64,000 nt of DNA from NCBI GenBank assembly GCA_041396125.1, contig JAWKZG010000009.1, positions 161,882 through 225,881 on the forward strand, read 5' to 3'. Origin of the DNA: JAWKZG01 sp041396125 (lineage in GTDB: Bacteria > Pseudomonadota > Gammaproteobacteria > Competibacterales > Competibacteraceae). Below the pieces are notes generated by a model. The model did not search any database. It was not told where the DNA came from and worked only from the letters and a program-made list of their open reading frames with translations. The translations under genes were made by a program, and so were the position numbers. Of the stretch, positions 17,087 to 25,304 are shown piece by piece. The first letter of the stretch is position 1, and every line of letters begins with the position of its first letter.

Positions 17087-18508
17087 TTATTTCAGGATAT
17101 GCGGCAGTAATCCAAAGTCCTTCGTTTCATCGATGACGCGACTGGGATCATTTTGCAAATAAAGAATGACTAAAGCCGGATAACGTCGTTTGATTTCTTT
17201 AAATTGCTGAAGTGTGGCACGAATTTCATCGTCGCGCGTATCGTGATTAAAGGTCAGAATGATATACTTTTTTTTGTTTATACCGGCCAGTGTACGAAGC
17301 TGCTCATTTGCTACTCCAGACCAATTTGCGACAGGGAAACGCTTGCGAATATCGGTACTCAACACGCTTTTACCAATGTGTTGATCCCAGTAGTCAAGAA
17401 AATTGTCATTGTGTTTACGCCCTCCCTCGGGAGGTGTCTCTATACAGTGTTCACCGACAGGGAACTCATTGTCGGTACGGGGCGTTCGTAACACTGCAGG
17501 CCGCTTTTCAACAGCGGCCATGATAAGCTCGGCGACGGTTTCCAGCGCTGCAGGTAGCTCGATTACGCTCATATTGACGTTATCCCAATTTTCGCGCACC
17601 AATTTGACATCGGCATGTTCGGCAAAGACGGGCAGAATCGCACCCGTAATCGCGCGCAATGTCGTGATAACAGCCGCCGATTGATTCATGTTTTTGGTGT
17701 CATACAGGATTTTCAGCAACGGTTCCAGCTGCAGCTTAAACAGCGCGCAGGCTAACCCTGCCGTACCGACCGCCGAGGATTGCAGCACCTCGCTGGGTAG
17801 TCTATCGCGCAGCGCGTGTTGCACAGCTTGATTGCTGTCTAACGACTGGACAACATGCTCGTGCAGCGCCTTAACCCGCTCTGTTGGATCATCGTATTTA
17901 ACCCAGGCCCGAAATTTTTTATTTTCCAGCAACTTACAAGACAGTGTTGCCTGCAACCGCCTGGCGTCAAATTTTCCTAAACAGGTTTTTATAACACCAA
18001 CGATTCTGCCACCAACAAAGACAGGGCTGCCTGACGCGCCGCGCCAATTCTCTGCAACGCCCGGCGGATAATCTGCGCCGAGTACAATAACCGAGTATCT
18101 ATCAGCACTTGAAAAGACTTTTCCCATCATACCCACGGGGCAACTACCATCTCCCTTACGGCCAGCTTCGGGGAAACCCTCACTCTCCCACTCACAAGAA
18201 GTAGCTGGTCGTTGTTCTGCCAACAAACCGTAGTGATGAATACCCTTAGGTAGGGGATGCTGAATCAAAGCGGCATCGAAACGCCTACCTCCACTCCAAA
18301 CAATCTTGCCAGCCGCCTGCCAGCGATTATGGGGTTTCGCAAGATTATGCCAGCGCATCTCGATTGGCTTTTTGTCATCACGGTTTGTGGGAAATAGCAC
18401 ATGCTGTGCAGTTAAAATCAGGTCTTTTGCAACCGGATACCCCGTTCCGAAACGACCTTGACCACCTTGGACAGGCACAAAAAATTCGACGCAGAGGTTC
18501 TTATCCAT
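17087..18508 (-). CDS. Trypsin-like serine protease with C-terminal uncharacterised region
   Basis: The protein has 473 residues and no signal peptide, so it is predicted to be cytoplasmic. The N-terminal trypsin-like domain (about 1-200) has a complete triad: His36 in 'LTAQHVL', Asp78 in 'RRFDAAL' and Ser161 in 'GASGSPVF'. Residues 210-330 form a helical linker, and about 330-473 a mixed alpha/beta C-terminal region that I do not recognise. GAGG lies 8 nt before the ATG. It is between the Trypco2 and MoxR genes, matching known operons in which a trypsin-like effector is unleashed by an NTP-dependent switch. Confidence 0.8.
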   Translation of the reverse strand: MDKNLCVEFFVPVQGGQGRFGTGYPVAKDLILTAQHVLFPTNRDDKKPIEMRWHNLAKPHNRWQAAGKIVWSGGRRFDAALIQHPLPKGIHHYGLLAEQRPATSCEWESEGFPEAGRKGDGSCPVGMMGKVFSSADRYSVIVLGADYPPGVAENWRGASGSPVFVGGRIVGVIKTCLGKFDARRLQATLSCKLLENKKFRAWVKYDDPTERVKALHEHVVQSLDSNQAVQHALRDRLPSEVLQSSAVGTAGLACALFKLQLEPLLKILYDTKNMNQSAAVITTLRAITGAILPVFAEHADVKLVRENWDNVNMSVIELPAALETVAELIMAAVEKRPAVLRTPRTDNEFPVGEHCIETPPEGGRKHNDNFLDYWDQHIGKSVLSTDIRKRFPVANWSGVANEQLRTLAGINKKKYIILTFNHDTRDDEIRATLQQFKEIKRRYPALVILYLQNDPSRVIDETKDFGLLPHILK

Positions 18509-18547
18509 ACGTTCAACCTCACTATTGAATCCTTATTGAGCCAGGCG

Positions 18548-18847
18548 TTATTTGGGCTTAGAACCTTCGCCGGCAATATCGATATCGCCGCCTTCATCAT
18601 CGACCGGTTTCAATTTGAGACGCAGCTTCTGTATAGCTTCCGAGGCAACTTTTCCGGCGGCATCAGCATTAATAACCCAGAATTTAACGCCCCCCTTTCC
18701 ACTTGCTTCCTGGGTGCTGACCATCTGAACTTCCAGTTCAATTTCCTGCACGCGAAATAAAATCTCCTCCTTTTTTCGCGCTTTTTGTGCTTGCGTAAGC
18801 TCCTTGCGCAGATCGGTAATCATTTTTGCAAGCTCTATTTGTTTCAT
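18548..18847 (-). CDS. Trypco2-like (trypsin co-occurring) small protein
   Basis: The protein has 99 residues. An N-terminal helix ('LAKMITDLRKELTQAQ') is followed by a strand-rich part ('ILFRVQEIELEVQMVS', 'GGVKFWVINADA', 'QKLRLKLKPV') and a charged tail. This pattern matches the small domain known to co-occur with trypsin-like proteases in predicted conflict operons. AGGAG stands 7 nt before the ATG. It is the first gene of the four-gene cassette, 39 bp upstream of the protease. A role in holding or guiding the protease is inferred from co-occurrence only. Confidence 0.75.
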   Translation of the reverse strand: MKQIELAKMITDLRKELTQAQKARKKEEILFRVQEIELEVQMVSTQEASGKGGVKFWVINADAAGKVASEAIQKLRLKLKPVDDEGGDIDIAGEGSKPK

Positions 18848-18902
18848 TTTTAGCTCCTTCCTTAATGATCAAAAAATAAGCTTAATCAAAAATATATACC
18901 AC

Positions 18903-19204
18903 AGCAAACCTCAAACAGCCGCCGGTTCCGTTGTGTGCAATGCCAGCAATGGTTTCAGAAAACGCCCGGTGTAACTCTGCTCGCAGGCAGCTACGTGTTC
19001 CGGTGTGCCTTCTGTGATCAGGTTGCCACCGCGTTCGCCGCCTTCCGGGCCCAGATCAATCACCCAGTCGGCGGTTTTGATGACGTCCAGATTATGCTCG
19101 ATGATTACAATGGTATTACCCCGGTCGCGCAGCTCGAACAACACCTGCAGCAGTTGTTCGATATCATGAAAGTGCAGGCCGGTGGTCGGTTCGTCCAGAA
19201 TATA
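18903..19204 (-). repeat. 302-bp direct repeat, copy 2 (3' end of intact uvrA)
   Basis: This segment is the 3' end of the complete uvrA gene plus 8 bp beyond its stop. It is repeated with about 94% identity at 13198-13499, and the two copies bracket the Trypco2-trypsin-MoxR-FGE cassette (5.4 kb). Confidence 0.92.
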
Positions 19205-21766
19205 TAAGGTGTTGCCGGTATCACGTTTGGACAGTTCCTTGGAAAGCTTCACTCGCTGCGCTTCACCGCCGGACAGGGTGGTGGCGGGCTGGCCCAGTTT
19301 GACATAGCCCAGACCGACCTGGATCAGGGTTTGCAGCCGCCGCGCCACGGTTGGCACCGCGCTGAAAAACGGCAGAGCGTCCTCAACGGTCAGGTCCAGC
19401 ACTTCAAAAATGTTTTTGCCTTTATAGCGAATATCCAGCGTCTCGCGGTTATAGCGCTGACCTTTGCAAACATCGCAGGCGACGTAGACATCCGGCAGAA
19501 AATGCATTTCCACCTTGATCATGCCATCGCCCTGGCAGGCTTCGCAGCGACCACCTTTCACGTTAAAACTGAAACGGCCGGCCGTATAACCGCGTGAGCG
19601 CGCTTCCTGGGTGCCGGCGAATAATTCCCGCAGCGGGCCGAACAGCCCGGTATAGGTCGCCGGATTGGAACGCGGCGTGCGCCCGATCGGGCTCTGATCG
19701 ATGTTGACCACTTTATCAATCGCCTCTAGCCCTTCCAGCACATCAAGCGGTGCCGGTGCTTCGCTGGCCTGATTGATTTCACGCGCCACATAGCGGTACA
19801 GGGTGTCATTGATCAGGGTGGATTTACCCGAGCCTGACACCCCGGTCACACAGGTCATCAGGCCCAGTGGAATCGCCACGTCGATATTTTTGAGATTATT
19901 ACCGCGCGCGCCTTTAAGCCACAGGCAACGCTCGGACTGAACCGGCTTGCGCTGTGCCGGCACGGCAATACGACGCCGACCGGACAGATATTGACCGGTC
20001 AGGGAATCGTCCGCGGCTTCGATTTGTGCCGGCGTGCCCTGCGCCACCACCTGACCACCGTGCACACCGGCACCCGGTCCCATATCAATCACATGCTCGG
20101 CGGCCCGAATGGCGTCCTCGTCATGCTCGACCACGATAACGGTATTACCCATATCGCGCAGTTTCATCAGGGTATCGAGCAGGCGCTGATTATCGCGCTG
20201 GTGCAAACCAATAGACGGCTCGTCCAGCACATACATCACCCCGACCAGTCCGGCCCCGATCTGGCTGGCCAGACGAATGCGCTGTGCCTCGCCACCGGAC
20301 AGCGTGTCGGCACTGCGTTCCAGACTCAGATAATCCAGTCCAACATTGACCAGAAAACTCAGGCGTTGCTTCAGCTCCTGCACAATTTTGGAAGCGATCT
20401 CGCCGCGTCGGCCCGGCAGGTGCAGATCATTAAACAGCTGCAGGGTGTCATCGACCGGCAAAACAGCAATCGACGGCAGCGTATGCTCGCCGACAAAAAC
20501 ATGCCGCGCGGCCCGGTTCAACCGACTGCCGCCACATTCCGGACAAGCTTGCTGGCTGAGGTATTTGGCGAGTTCGTCGCGCACGGTGCTGGATTCGGTT
20601 TCCTTATAGCGCCGCTCCAGATTCGGAATAATGCCCTCGAAAGCATGCTGGCGCTGGTAGCGCTCACCCCGGCCATTAACATAGGCAAACTCGATACTCT
20701 CGCCCTGGCTGCCGAATAGCACAATCTGCTGGATTGATTCAGGTAGTTCCGCAAACGGGGCTTCCAGGTCGAAGCCATAATGGCGCGCCAGCGACTGCAC
20801 CATCTGGAAAAAATAGGTATTGCGCCGATCCCAGCCACGCACCGCACCGGCGGCCAGACTGAGTTGCGAATGCGCCACCACCCGTGCCGGATCGAAAAAC
20901 TGCCGTACTCCCAGCCCGTCACAACCCGGACAGGCACCAACCGGATTATTAAAAGAAAACAGGCGCGGCTCCAGATCCGGCATGGCAAAACCACAAACCG
21001 GGCAGGCATAACCGGCGGAAAACAGAATGTCGTCCCGCATCTGCGCGCCCTCTGTCATAAACGCGATGCGGGCAAGACCTTCACCCAGGCGCAAAGCGGT
21101 TTCAAACGATTCGGCCAGACGCTGCCCCAGATCCGCCCGCACCCGAAAGCGATCCACCACGACATCGATATCGTGTTTGCGCTGCGCGTCCAGTTTGGGG
21201 TCTTCATCCAGTTCGAGCACTTCGCCGTCAATGCGGGCGCGCAAAAACCCCTGTCCGCGTAACGAATCGAAAAGTTTGGCATGCTCACCCTTACGCCCTT
21301 TGACCACCGGTGCAAGCAGCATCAGACGCTCACCCTCCGGCAGTGCTAACACCTGATCCACCATCTGGCTGACGGTTTGCGCGTTCAGCTCAATGTCATG
21401 ATCGGGACAGCGTGGGGTACCGGCACGGGCAAATAACAGCCGCAAATAATCGTAAATTTCGGTGATCGTACCGACCGTTGATCGCGGGTTATGCGAGGTG
21501 GATTTCTGCTCGATGGAAATCGCCGGACTGAGGCCGTCGATATGATCCACGTCCGGTTTTTCCATGATGGACAAAAACTGACGGGCATACGCCGACAGCG
21601 ACTCGACATAACGCCGCTGACCTTCCGCGTAAATAGTGTCAAACGCCAATGAGGACTTGCCGGAACCCGACAGGCCGGTAATGACAACCAGCCGGTCGCG
21701 CGGCAGATCCAGATCGATATTGCGAAGATTATGGGTACGTGCGCCGCGGATGCGTATCATGTTCAT
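18911..21766 (-). CDS. uvrA: Excinuclease ABC subunit A
   Basis: The protein has 951 residues, the usual length for UvrA. It carries two ABC-type ATPase halves (Walker A 'GLSGSGKSSLAF' near 35 and 'GVSGSGKSTLIN' near 645; signatures 'LSGGEAQRIRL' and 'LSGGEAQRVKL') and zinc-binding cysteines ('CPVCGFAMPD', 'CEACQGDGMI', 'CDVCKGQRYN'). UvrA dimers find bulky lesions and load UvrB in nucleotide excision repair. An alternative ATG lies two codons downstream. The gene is divergent from the MFS gene, the usual gammaproteobacterial neighbourhood with ssb beyond. Its 3' terminal 300 bp may have come from another strain during cassette integration. Confidence 0.97.
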   Translation of the reverse strand: MNMIRIRGARTHNLRNIDLDLPRDRLVVITGLSGSGKSSLAFDTIYAEGQRRYVESLSAYARQFLSIMEKPDVDHIDGLSPAISIEQKSTSHNPRSTVGTITEIYDYLRLLFARAGTPRCPDHDIELNAQTVSQMVDQVLALPEGERLMLLAPVVKGRKGEHAKLFDSLRGQGFLRARIDGEVLELDEDPKLDAQRKHDIDVVVDRFRVRADLGQRLAESFETALRLGEGLARIAFMTEGAQMRDDILFSAGYACPVCGFAMPDLEPRLFSFNNPVGACPGCDGLGVRQFFDPARVVAHSQLSLAAGAVRGWDRRNTYFFQMVQSLARHYGFDLEAPFAELPESIQQIVLFGSQGESIEFAYVNGRGERYQRQHAFEGIIPNLERRYKETESSTVRDELAKYLSQQACPECGGSRLNRAARHVFVGEHTLPSIAVLPVDDTLQLFNDLHLPGRRGEIASKIVQELKQRLSFLVNVGLDYLSLERSADTLSGGEAQRIRLASQIGAGLVGVMYVLDEPSIGLHQRDNQRLLDTLMKLRDMGNTVIVVEHDEDAIRAAEHVIDMGPGAGVHGGQVVAQGTPAQIEAADDSLTGQYLSGRRRIAVPAQRKPVQSERCLWLKGARGNNLKNIDVAIPLGLMTCVTGVSGSGKSTLINDTLYRYVAREINQASEAPAPLDVLEGLEAIDKVVNIDQSPIGRTPRSNPATYTGLFGPLRELFAGTQEARSRGYTAGRFSFNVKGGRCEACQGDGMIKVEMHFLPDVYVACDVCKGQRYNRETLDIRYKGKNIFEVLDLTVEDALPFFSAVPTVARRLQTLIQVGLGYVKLGQPATTLSGGEAQRVKLSKELSKRDTGNTLYILDEPTTGLHFHDIEQLLQVLFELRDRGNTIVIIEHNLDVIKTADWVIDLGPEGGERGGNLITEGTPEHVAACEQSYTGRFLKPLLALHTTEPAAV

Positions 21767-21895
21767 TCAGTTTCCGATTTCATTCAGTTTCCGATGCCCA
21801 AATCAAACTGATACTATAAGCGTTGATCTTCATACAGCGCAAAGTCCCCGACAACAGCTAAGCACTATCCGGCATTAACACAGGCAGTACCACGT

Positions 21896-23341
21896 ATGAC
21901 TCAACCCCGCGCCGACGCGGTTTCCGGCGATGCTTCCTCCACTGATGATTTCATGAATAACCCCGCAAACAGCGATAAATTATTGCCCAGCGAACGCAAA
22001 GCCGCTTTCAGTCTGGCCGCTTTATATGTTCTGCGCATGCTGGGACTGTTTCTTATTCTGCCCGTCTTTGCCCTTTATGCAGAGCATCTGGCGGGCACCA
22101 CACCCTTACTGGTCGGACTGGCTATCGGCAGCTACGGCCTCACCCAGGCCTGTCTGCAAATTCCGTTTGGCATGCTGTCCGACCGTTTCGGACGCAAACG
22201 GATTATCGTCATCGGGCTGCTGATTTTCGCCCTGGGTAGCGTGCTTGCCGCCAGCGCCGATCATATCGGCTGGGTGATTATGGGCCGCGCCCTGCAGGGT
22301 GCCGGTGCGATTGCCGCCGCCGTGCTGGCGCTGGCCGCCGATCTCAGCCGCGAAGAACAACGCACCAAGGTGATGGCGATCATCGGCATCAGCATCGGCT
22401 TTTCGTTTGCCCTGGCGCTGGTGCTGGGGCCGGTGCTGAATGCCTGGATCGGCGTACCCGGTATTTTCTGGCTGACCGCCGTGCTGGCACTGGGCGGTAT
22501 TGTGATCGTGCTCAAGCTGGTGCCGCAACCCAGCCGGAGCCGACTGCATCGTGATACCCAGGCTATCCCGACATTATTCAACCGGGTGTTGCGCAACGGC
22601 CAGTTACTGCGCCTTGACGCCGGCATTCTGATTCTGCACATGATGCTGACGGCCACGTTTGTCGCGCTGCCACTGGTACTGCGCGATGAACTGGGGCTGC
22701 CAGCCTCCCAGCACTGGTATTTATACCTGCCCGCCATGGTGATCGGCGTCGTGTTGATGGCGCCGCTGGTCATCACAGCGGAACGCAAACAGCGTCTCAA
22801 GCCGTTTTTTGCCGCAGCAATTGCCTTGCTGGCGCTGGCCCAGGCCGGTTTCACCCTGCTGGCACCGCTGGGATTACCTTTCATGGGCTTGCTGCTGGTG
22901 ATCTTTTTTACCGGCTTTAATTTTCTGGAAGCCACGCTGCCGTCGCTGATCGCCAAGTTTGCGCCGGCCGATGCCAAAGGCACAGCGCTGGGTGTGTATT
23001 CCACCAGTCAGTTTTTCGGGGCGTTTCTCGGCGGGGTCATCGCGGGCAGTCTGCACGGAGCGTTCGGCCTGTACAGCGTATTTGCGTTCTGCACCCTTGC
23101 CGCCCTGGTCTGGCTGGCTCTCGCCCTGGCCATGAATAATCCCAGTTATCTAAGCAGTCAGTTGCTGAATATTGGTATCATTAGCGAGCGCGAGGCACAG
23201 CAATTAGCGACCCGGTACCAGCAGGTGCCCGGCGTGGCCGAAGCTGTGGTTATCGCTACTGAAGGCGTTGCGTATTTGAAAGTGGATCGCCGCCGTTTGG
23301 ATACATCGGCACTGCATGCCGTTGCCAGCACTAACGCCTAA
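21896..23341 (+). CDS. yajR: MFS transporter, YajR type with C-terminal YAM-like domain
   Basis: The protein has 481 residues. Twelve hydrophobic segments span about 35-410, with the MFS loop motif 'GMLSDRFGRKRIIVIG' between segments 2 and 3. A soluble C-terminal extension (about 415-481, 'GIISEREAQQL' through 'GVAYLKVDRR') resembles the ferredoxin-like YAM domain of YajR. An internal ATG 57 bp downstream ('MNNPANSDKLL') is a plausible alternative start; neither has a strong ribosome-binding site. It sits between uvrA and ssb, a conserved placement in gammaproteobacteria. Drug or metabolite efflux is likely; the substrate is unknown. Confidence 0.88.
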   Translation: MTQPRADAVSGDASSTDDFMNNPANSDKLLPSERKAAFSLAALYVLRMLGLFLILPVFALYAEHLAGTTPLLVGLAIGSYGLTQACLQIPFGMLSDRFGRKRIIVIGLLIFALGSVLAASADHIGWVIMGRALQGAGAIAAAVLALAADLSREEQRTKVMAIIGISIGFSFALALVLGPVLNAWIGVPGIFWLTAVLALGGIVIVLKLVPQPSRSRLHRDTQAIPTLFNRVLRNGQLLRLDAGILILHMMLTATFVALPLVLRDELGLPASQHWYLYLPAMVIGVVLMAPLVITAERKQRLKPFFAAAIALLALAQAGFTLLAPLGLPFMGLLLVIFFTGFNFLEATLPSLIAKFAPADAKGTALGVYSTSQFFGAFLGGVIAGSLHGAFGLYSVFAFCTLAALVWLALALAMNNPSYLSSQLLNIGIISEREAQQLATRYQQVPGVAEAVVIATEGVAYLKVDRRRLDTSALHAVASTNA

Positions 23342-23362
23342 TGACTATCGCAGGAGAACGCA

Positions 23363-23896
23363 ATGGCGCGAGGAATCAATAAAGTTATCTTGATCGGTAA
23401 TCTGGGGTCCGATCCCGAAGTCCGCTATCTGCCCAGCGGCAACGCCGTGGCGAATTTAAACGTCGCCACCAGTGAATCCTGGAAAGACCGCCAGACCGGC
23501 GAACAGCAGGAACGTACCGAATGGCACCGGGTGGTGATCTTCGGCAAACTGGCGGAAATTGCCGGCCAGTATCTGCGTAAAGGCTCGAAAGTCTATCTTG
23601 AGGGCAAGCTGCAGACCCGTAAATGGCAGGATCAGCAGGGGCAGGACCGCTACAGCACCGAAGTCGTCATTGATATCAACGGCCAGATGCAAATGCTGGA
23701 CGGTCGCGGCGGCAGTGCTGATTATGACAGCCCTGGCGGCGCAGCTCCCGCACCCCGGCAGTCACCGCCGCCCGCTAATGCACCCGCAGCGGGCAATGCA
23801 CCAGCAGCAGGCAGACCGGCACCGCCGGCGACAGGAGGCGGGTGCGCAAAACCGGCCTTCGATGACGATTCGATGACGATATTCCGTTCTGAATGA
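23363..23896 (+). CDS. ssb: Single-stranded DNA-binding protein with altered C-terminal tip
   Basis: The protein has 177 residues. The N-terminal OB fold (about 1-110) is canonical ('NKVILIGNLGSDPEVRYLP', 'ERTEWHRVVIFGKLAE'), followed by a Pro/Ala/Gly-rich linker. GGAG lies upstream of the ATG. The family tip DDDIPF is absent: the frame ends FDDDSMTIFRSE. An 11-bp perfect tandem duplication (23858-23868 and 23869-23879) causes this; removing one copy restores FDDDIPF followed by a stop. That tip recruits RecQ, RecO, PriA, ExoI and polymerase chi in E. coli. Either the gene has lost its partner-docking peptide or the duplication is an assembly error. Confidence 0.93.
   Translation: MARGINKVILIGNLGSDPEVRYLPSGNAVANLNVATSESWKDRQTGEQQERTEWHRVVIFGKLAEIAGQYLRKGSKVYLEGKLQTRKWQDQQGQDRYSTEVVIDINGQMQMLDGRGGSADYDSPGGAAPAPRQSPPPANAPAAGNAPAAGRPAPPATGGGCAKPAFDDDSMTIFRSE
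23858..23879 (+). repeat. 11-bp perfect tandem duplication at ssb 3' end
   Basis: TTCGATGACGA occurs twice in direct succession (23858-23868, 23869-23879). Because 11 is not a multiple of three, it shifts the frame at the codons for the acidic tip. Confidence 0.97.
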
Positions 23897-23966
23897 CATA
23901 AAGCCGTTTACAGTAAGGCCTTTTGTTTTTAATCTATTTAACCAGCTGAAATTTAATATTATTTAT

Positions 23967-24003
23967 AGCCTTTCTAATATATAAATATAAGAAAGGCTTT
24001 TTT
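23967..24003 (+). terminator. Rho-independent terminator after ssb
   Basis: A perfect 9-bp stem (AGCCTTTCT at 23967-23975, AGAAAGGCT at 23990-23998) is followed directly by a run of T. It lies 70 bp after the ssb stop and separates ssb from the XRE gene. Confidence 0.85.
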
Positions 24004-24127
24004 ATACTCTTACACAAAGCGCATGATCTCGCATTGTCTTCGCCCAGCTGTCACTCCTGTACACAGTCAGTTATTCCTGCGGTTGATAACAAACCTCATC
24101 ACAAGTATCTCATCATAACCACGAAAC

Positions 24128-24155
24128 TTGACAAAACTTGACTATCGCATATACT
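24128..24155 (+). promoter_or_regulatory. Sigma70-type promoter and direct repeat before XRE gene
   Basis: TTGACA (24128-24133) and TATACT (24150-24155) are separated by 16 bp. The predicted transcription start falls on the ATG at 24162, so the message may be leaderless. AAACTTGAC is repeated 10 bp apart (24124-24132, 24134-24142), overlapping the -35 box, and could be an autoregulatory operator for the XRE protein. Confidence 0.65.
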
Positions 24156-24161
24156 TTGTGC

Positions 24162-24527
24162 ATGCAAAAGAGACTAAATACCAATAGAGCACAACAGGCA
24201 ATCGATAAGGCGGGGCTGACCCAAACTGCAGTTGCTGATGCTTTGGGAGTATCCAAAGAAGCCGTTTCCCAGTGGCTCAACGACAAGTCTTTCCCGCGCC
24301 CGAACAAGCTTCTTCAATTAGGCAAGCTACTGAATCTCTCCTTTGATGACTTGGTTATCAAGGAAGACCCGTTCGCGCCGAAAGTTGCTTTTCGAAAGAT
24401 GCGCGGCACCAAAACAAAAGATCACCACATCGAAAAGGCACAGGAAATAGGGCGTTTCTTGCGTCATCTTGTGCCCTACCTGCCTTTTGGAGACATTGGA
24501 AATGCCCCCCATACTCAAGTCGCCTAG
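24162..24527 (+). CDS. XRE-family helix-turn-helix regulator
   Basis: Start set at ATG 24162 ('MQKRLNTNRAQQAID'), giving 121 residues; a TTG at 24138 would lie inside the promoter. The helix-turn-helix is 'LTQTAVADALGVSKEAVSQW' (about 18-37), followed by 'FPRPNKLLQLGKLLNLSFDDL', and the C-terminal part is unrecognised. It is the first gene of a series (broken ImmA peptidase, PIN-like protein) in the pattern of XRE-ImmA regulators, where the peptidase cleaves the repressor on stress. No ribosome-binding site is seen, consistent with a leaderless start. Confidence 0.82.
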   Translation: MQKRLNTNRAQQAIDKAGLTQTAVADALGVSKEAVSQWLNDKSFPRPNKLLQLGKLLNLSFDDLVIKEDPFAPKVAFRKMRGTKTKDHHIEKAQEIGRFLRHLVPYLPFGDIGNAPHTQVA

Positions 24528-24535
24528 CTGTGACT

Positions 24536-25304
24536 ATGACTATCTTCCGTGCGGTTGCAGCGAAGATCAGGGAAAGCCATCAAACTCGGGCCGGTAGAAT
24601 GTGTGGACTTCCTCGTATCTTATCCGCCGTTTTGGCGAGCTGCAGGCCGTCGTCGTGCCTGTGATGTGGGTGCCAAGCAGCGGCATGAAAATGCGGTGCA
24701 CATATACCTGCCAGATTCCCAGAGCACCTGGGTGTATCTGAACCTCGATACCAACATCCACGACTTTAAGTTCTGGATGGCCCATGAGTTGGGACATTGC
24801 CTTTCACCAAGTCTGAAGGTGACGAAGCTGAGATTTTGTTGATGCTCTTTTGCTGGCGCTTTTGCTGTACCCTCATGAACTGGCGGAGCAAGCTTATGAG
24901 GTTTTGGTTAACAAGCCCTCAACTGCGGCAAAAATAAATACCTTGAAGCTGATGGCTGAGGAGCAGGTTATTTCTCCAACACCATTTTTCAGCAGGTGAA
25001 CAAGTATGCGGAGCATCTGGGTAAAGCCAAAATCAAGATCGGTAACTCATTTTACGGGGCGGTCACCAACTTTAATCAGCAGTTTCAACCTGAGCGAAGC
25101 CTACTTTGGTGAAGCAGAACTGGACGCTCACGGCAAGCCAAGCGCCCGAGAGTATATCGCCAAAGCCGAAGGTGCTTTCGAAACCCCGTTTTTCGAGCTG
25201 CTCAGAAGTATCTCAAAGAACACGACAAAGGTCCTGGTTTTTGTTCAAACCGTGCTGATATGCCATTACTTGATACACGGAGTATCCACGCCGAGTTGAC
25301 CTGA
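24536..25304 (+). pseudogene. ImmA/IrrE-type metallopeptidase, multiply frameshifted
   Basis: Pieces in three frames read as one ImmA/IrrE protein: 'MTIFRAVAAKIRESHQT', then 'AVHIYLPDSQSTWVYLNLDT', the zinc motif 'FWMAHELGHCLSP', 'YPHELAEQAYEVLVNKP', 'VNKYAEHLGKAKIKIGNSF', and 'LDTRSIHAELT' before TGA. At least four single-base frame changes separate them (near 24610, 24825, 24860 and 25090). The stop overlaps the PIN-like start by one base, so the original operon is intact in outline. ImmA peptidases inactivate XRE repressors. Here the gene is either decayed or misread. Confidence 0.75.

Noticed and set aside
13198..19204. A diversity-generating retroelement acting on the FGE domain
   Set aside because: No reverse transcriptase, accessory protein or A-rich template repeat was found in the window.
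23858..23896. Programmed frameshifting in ssb
   Set aside because: No slippery heptamer or downstream structure; the perfect tandem duplication explains the changed end by itself.
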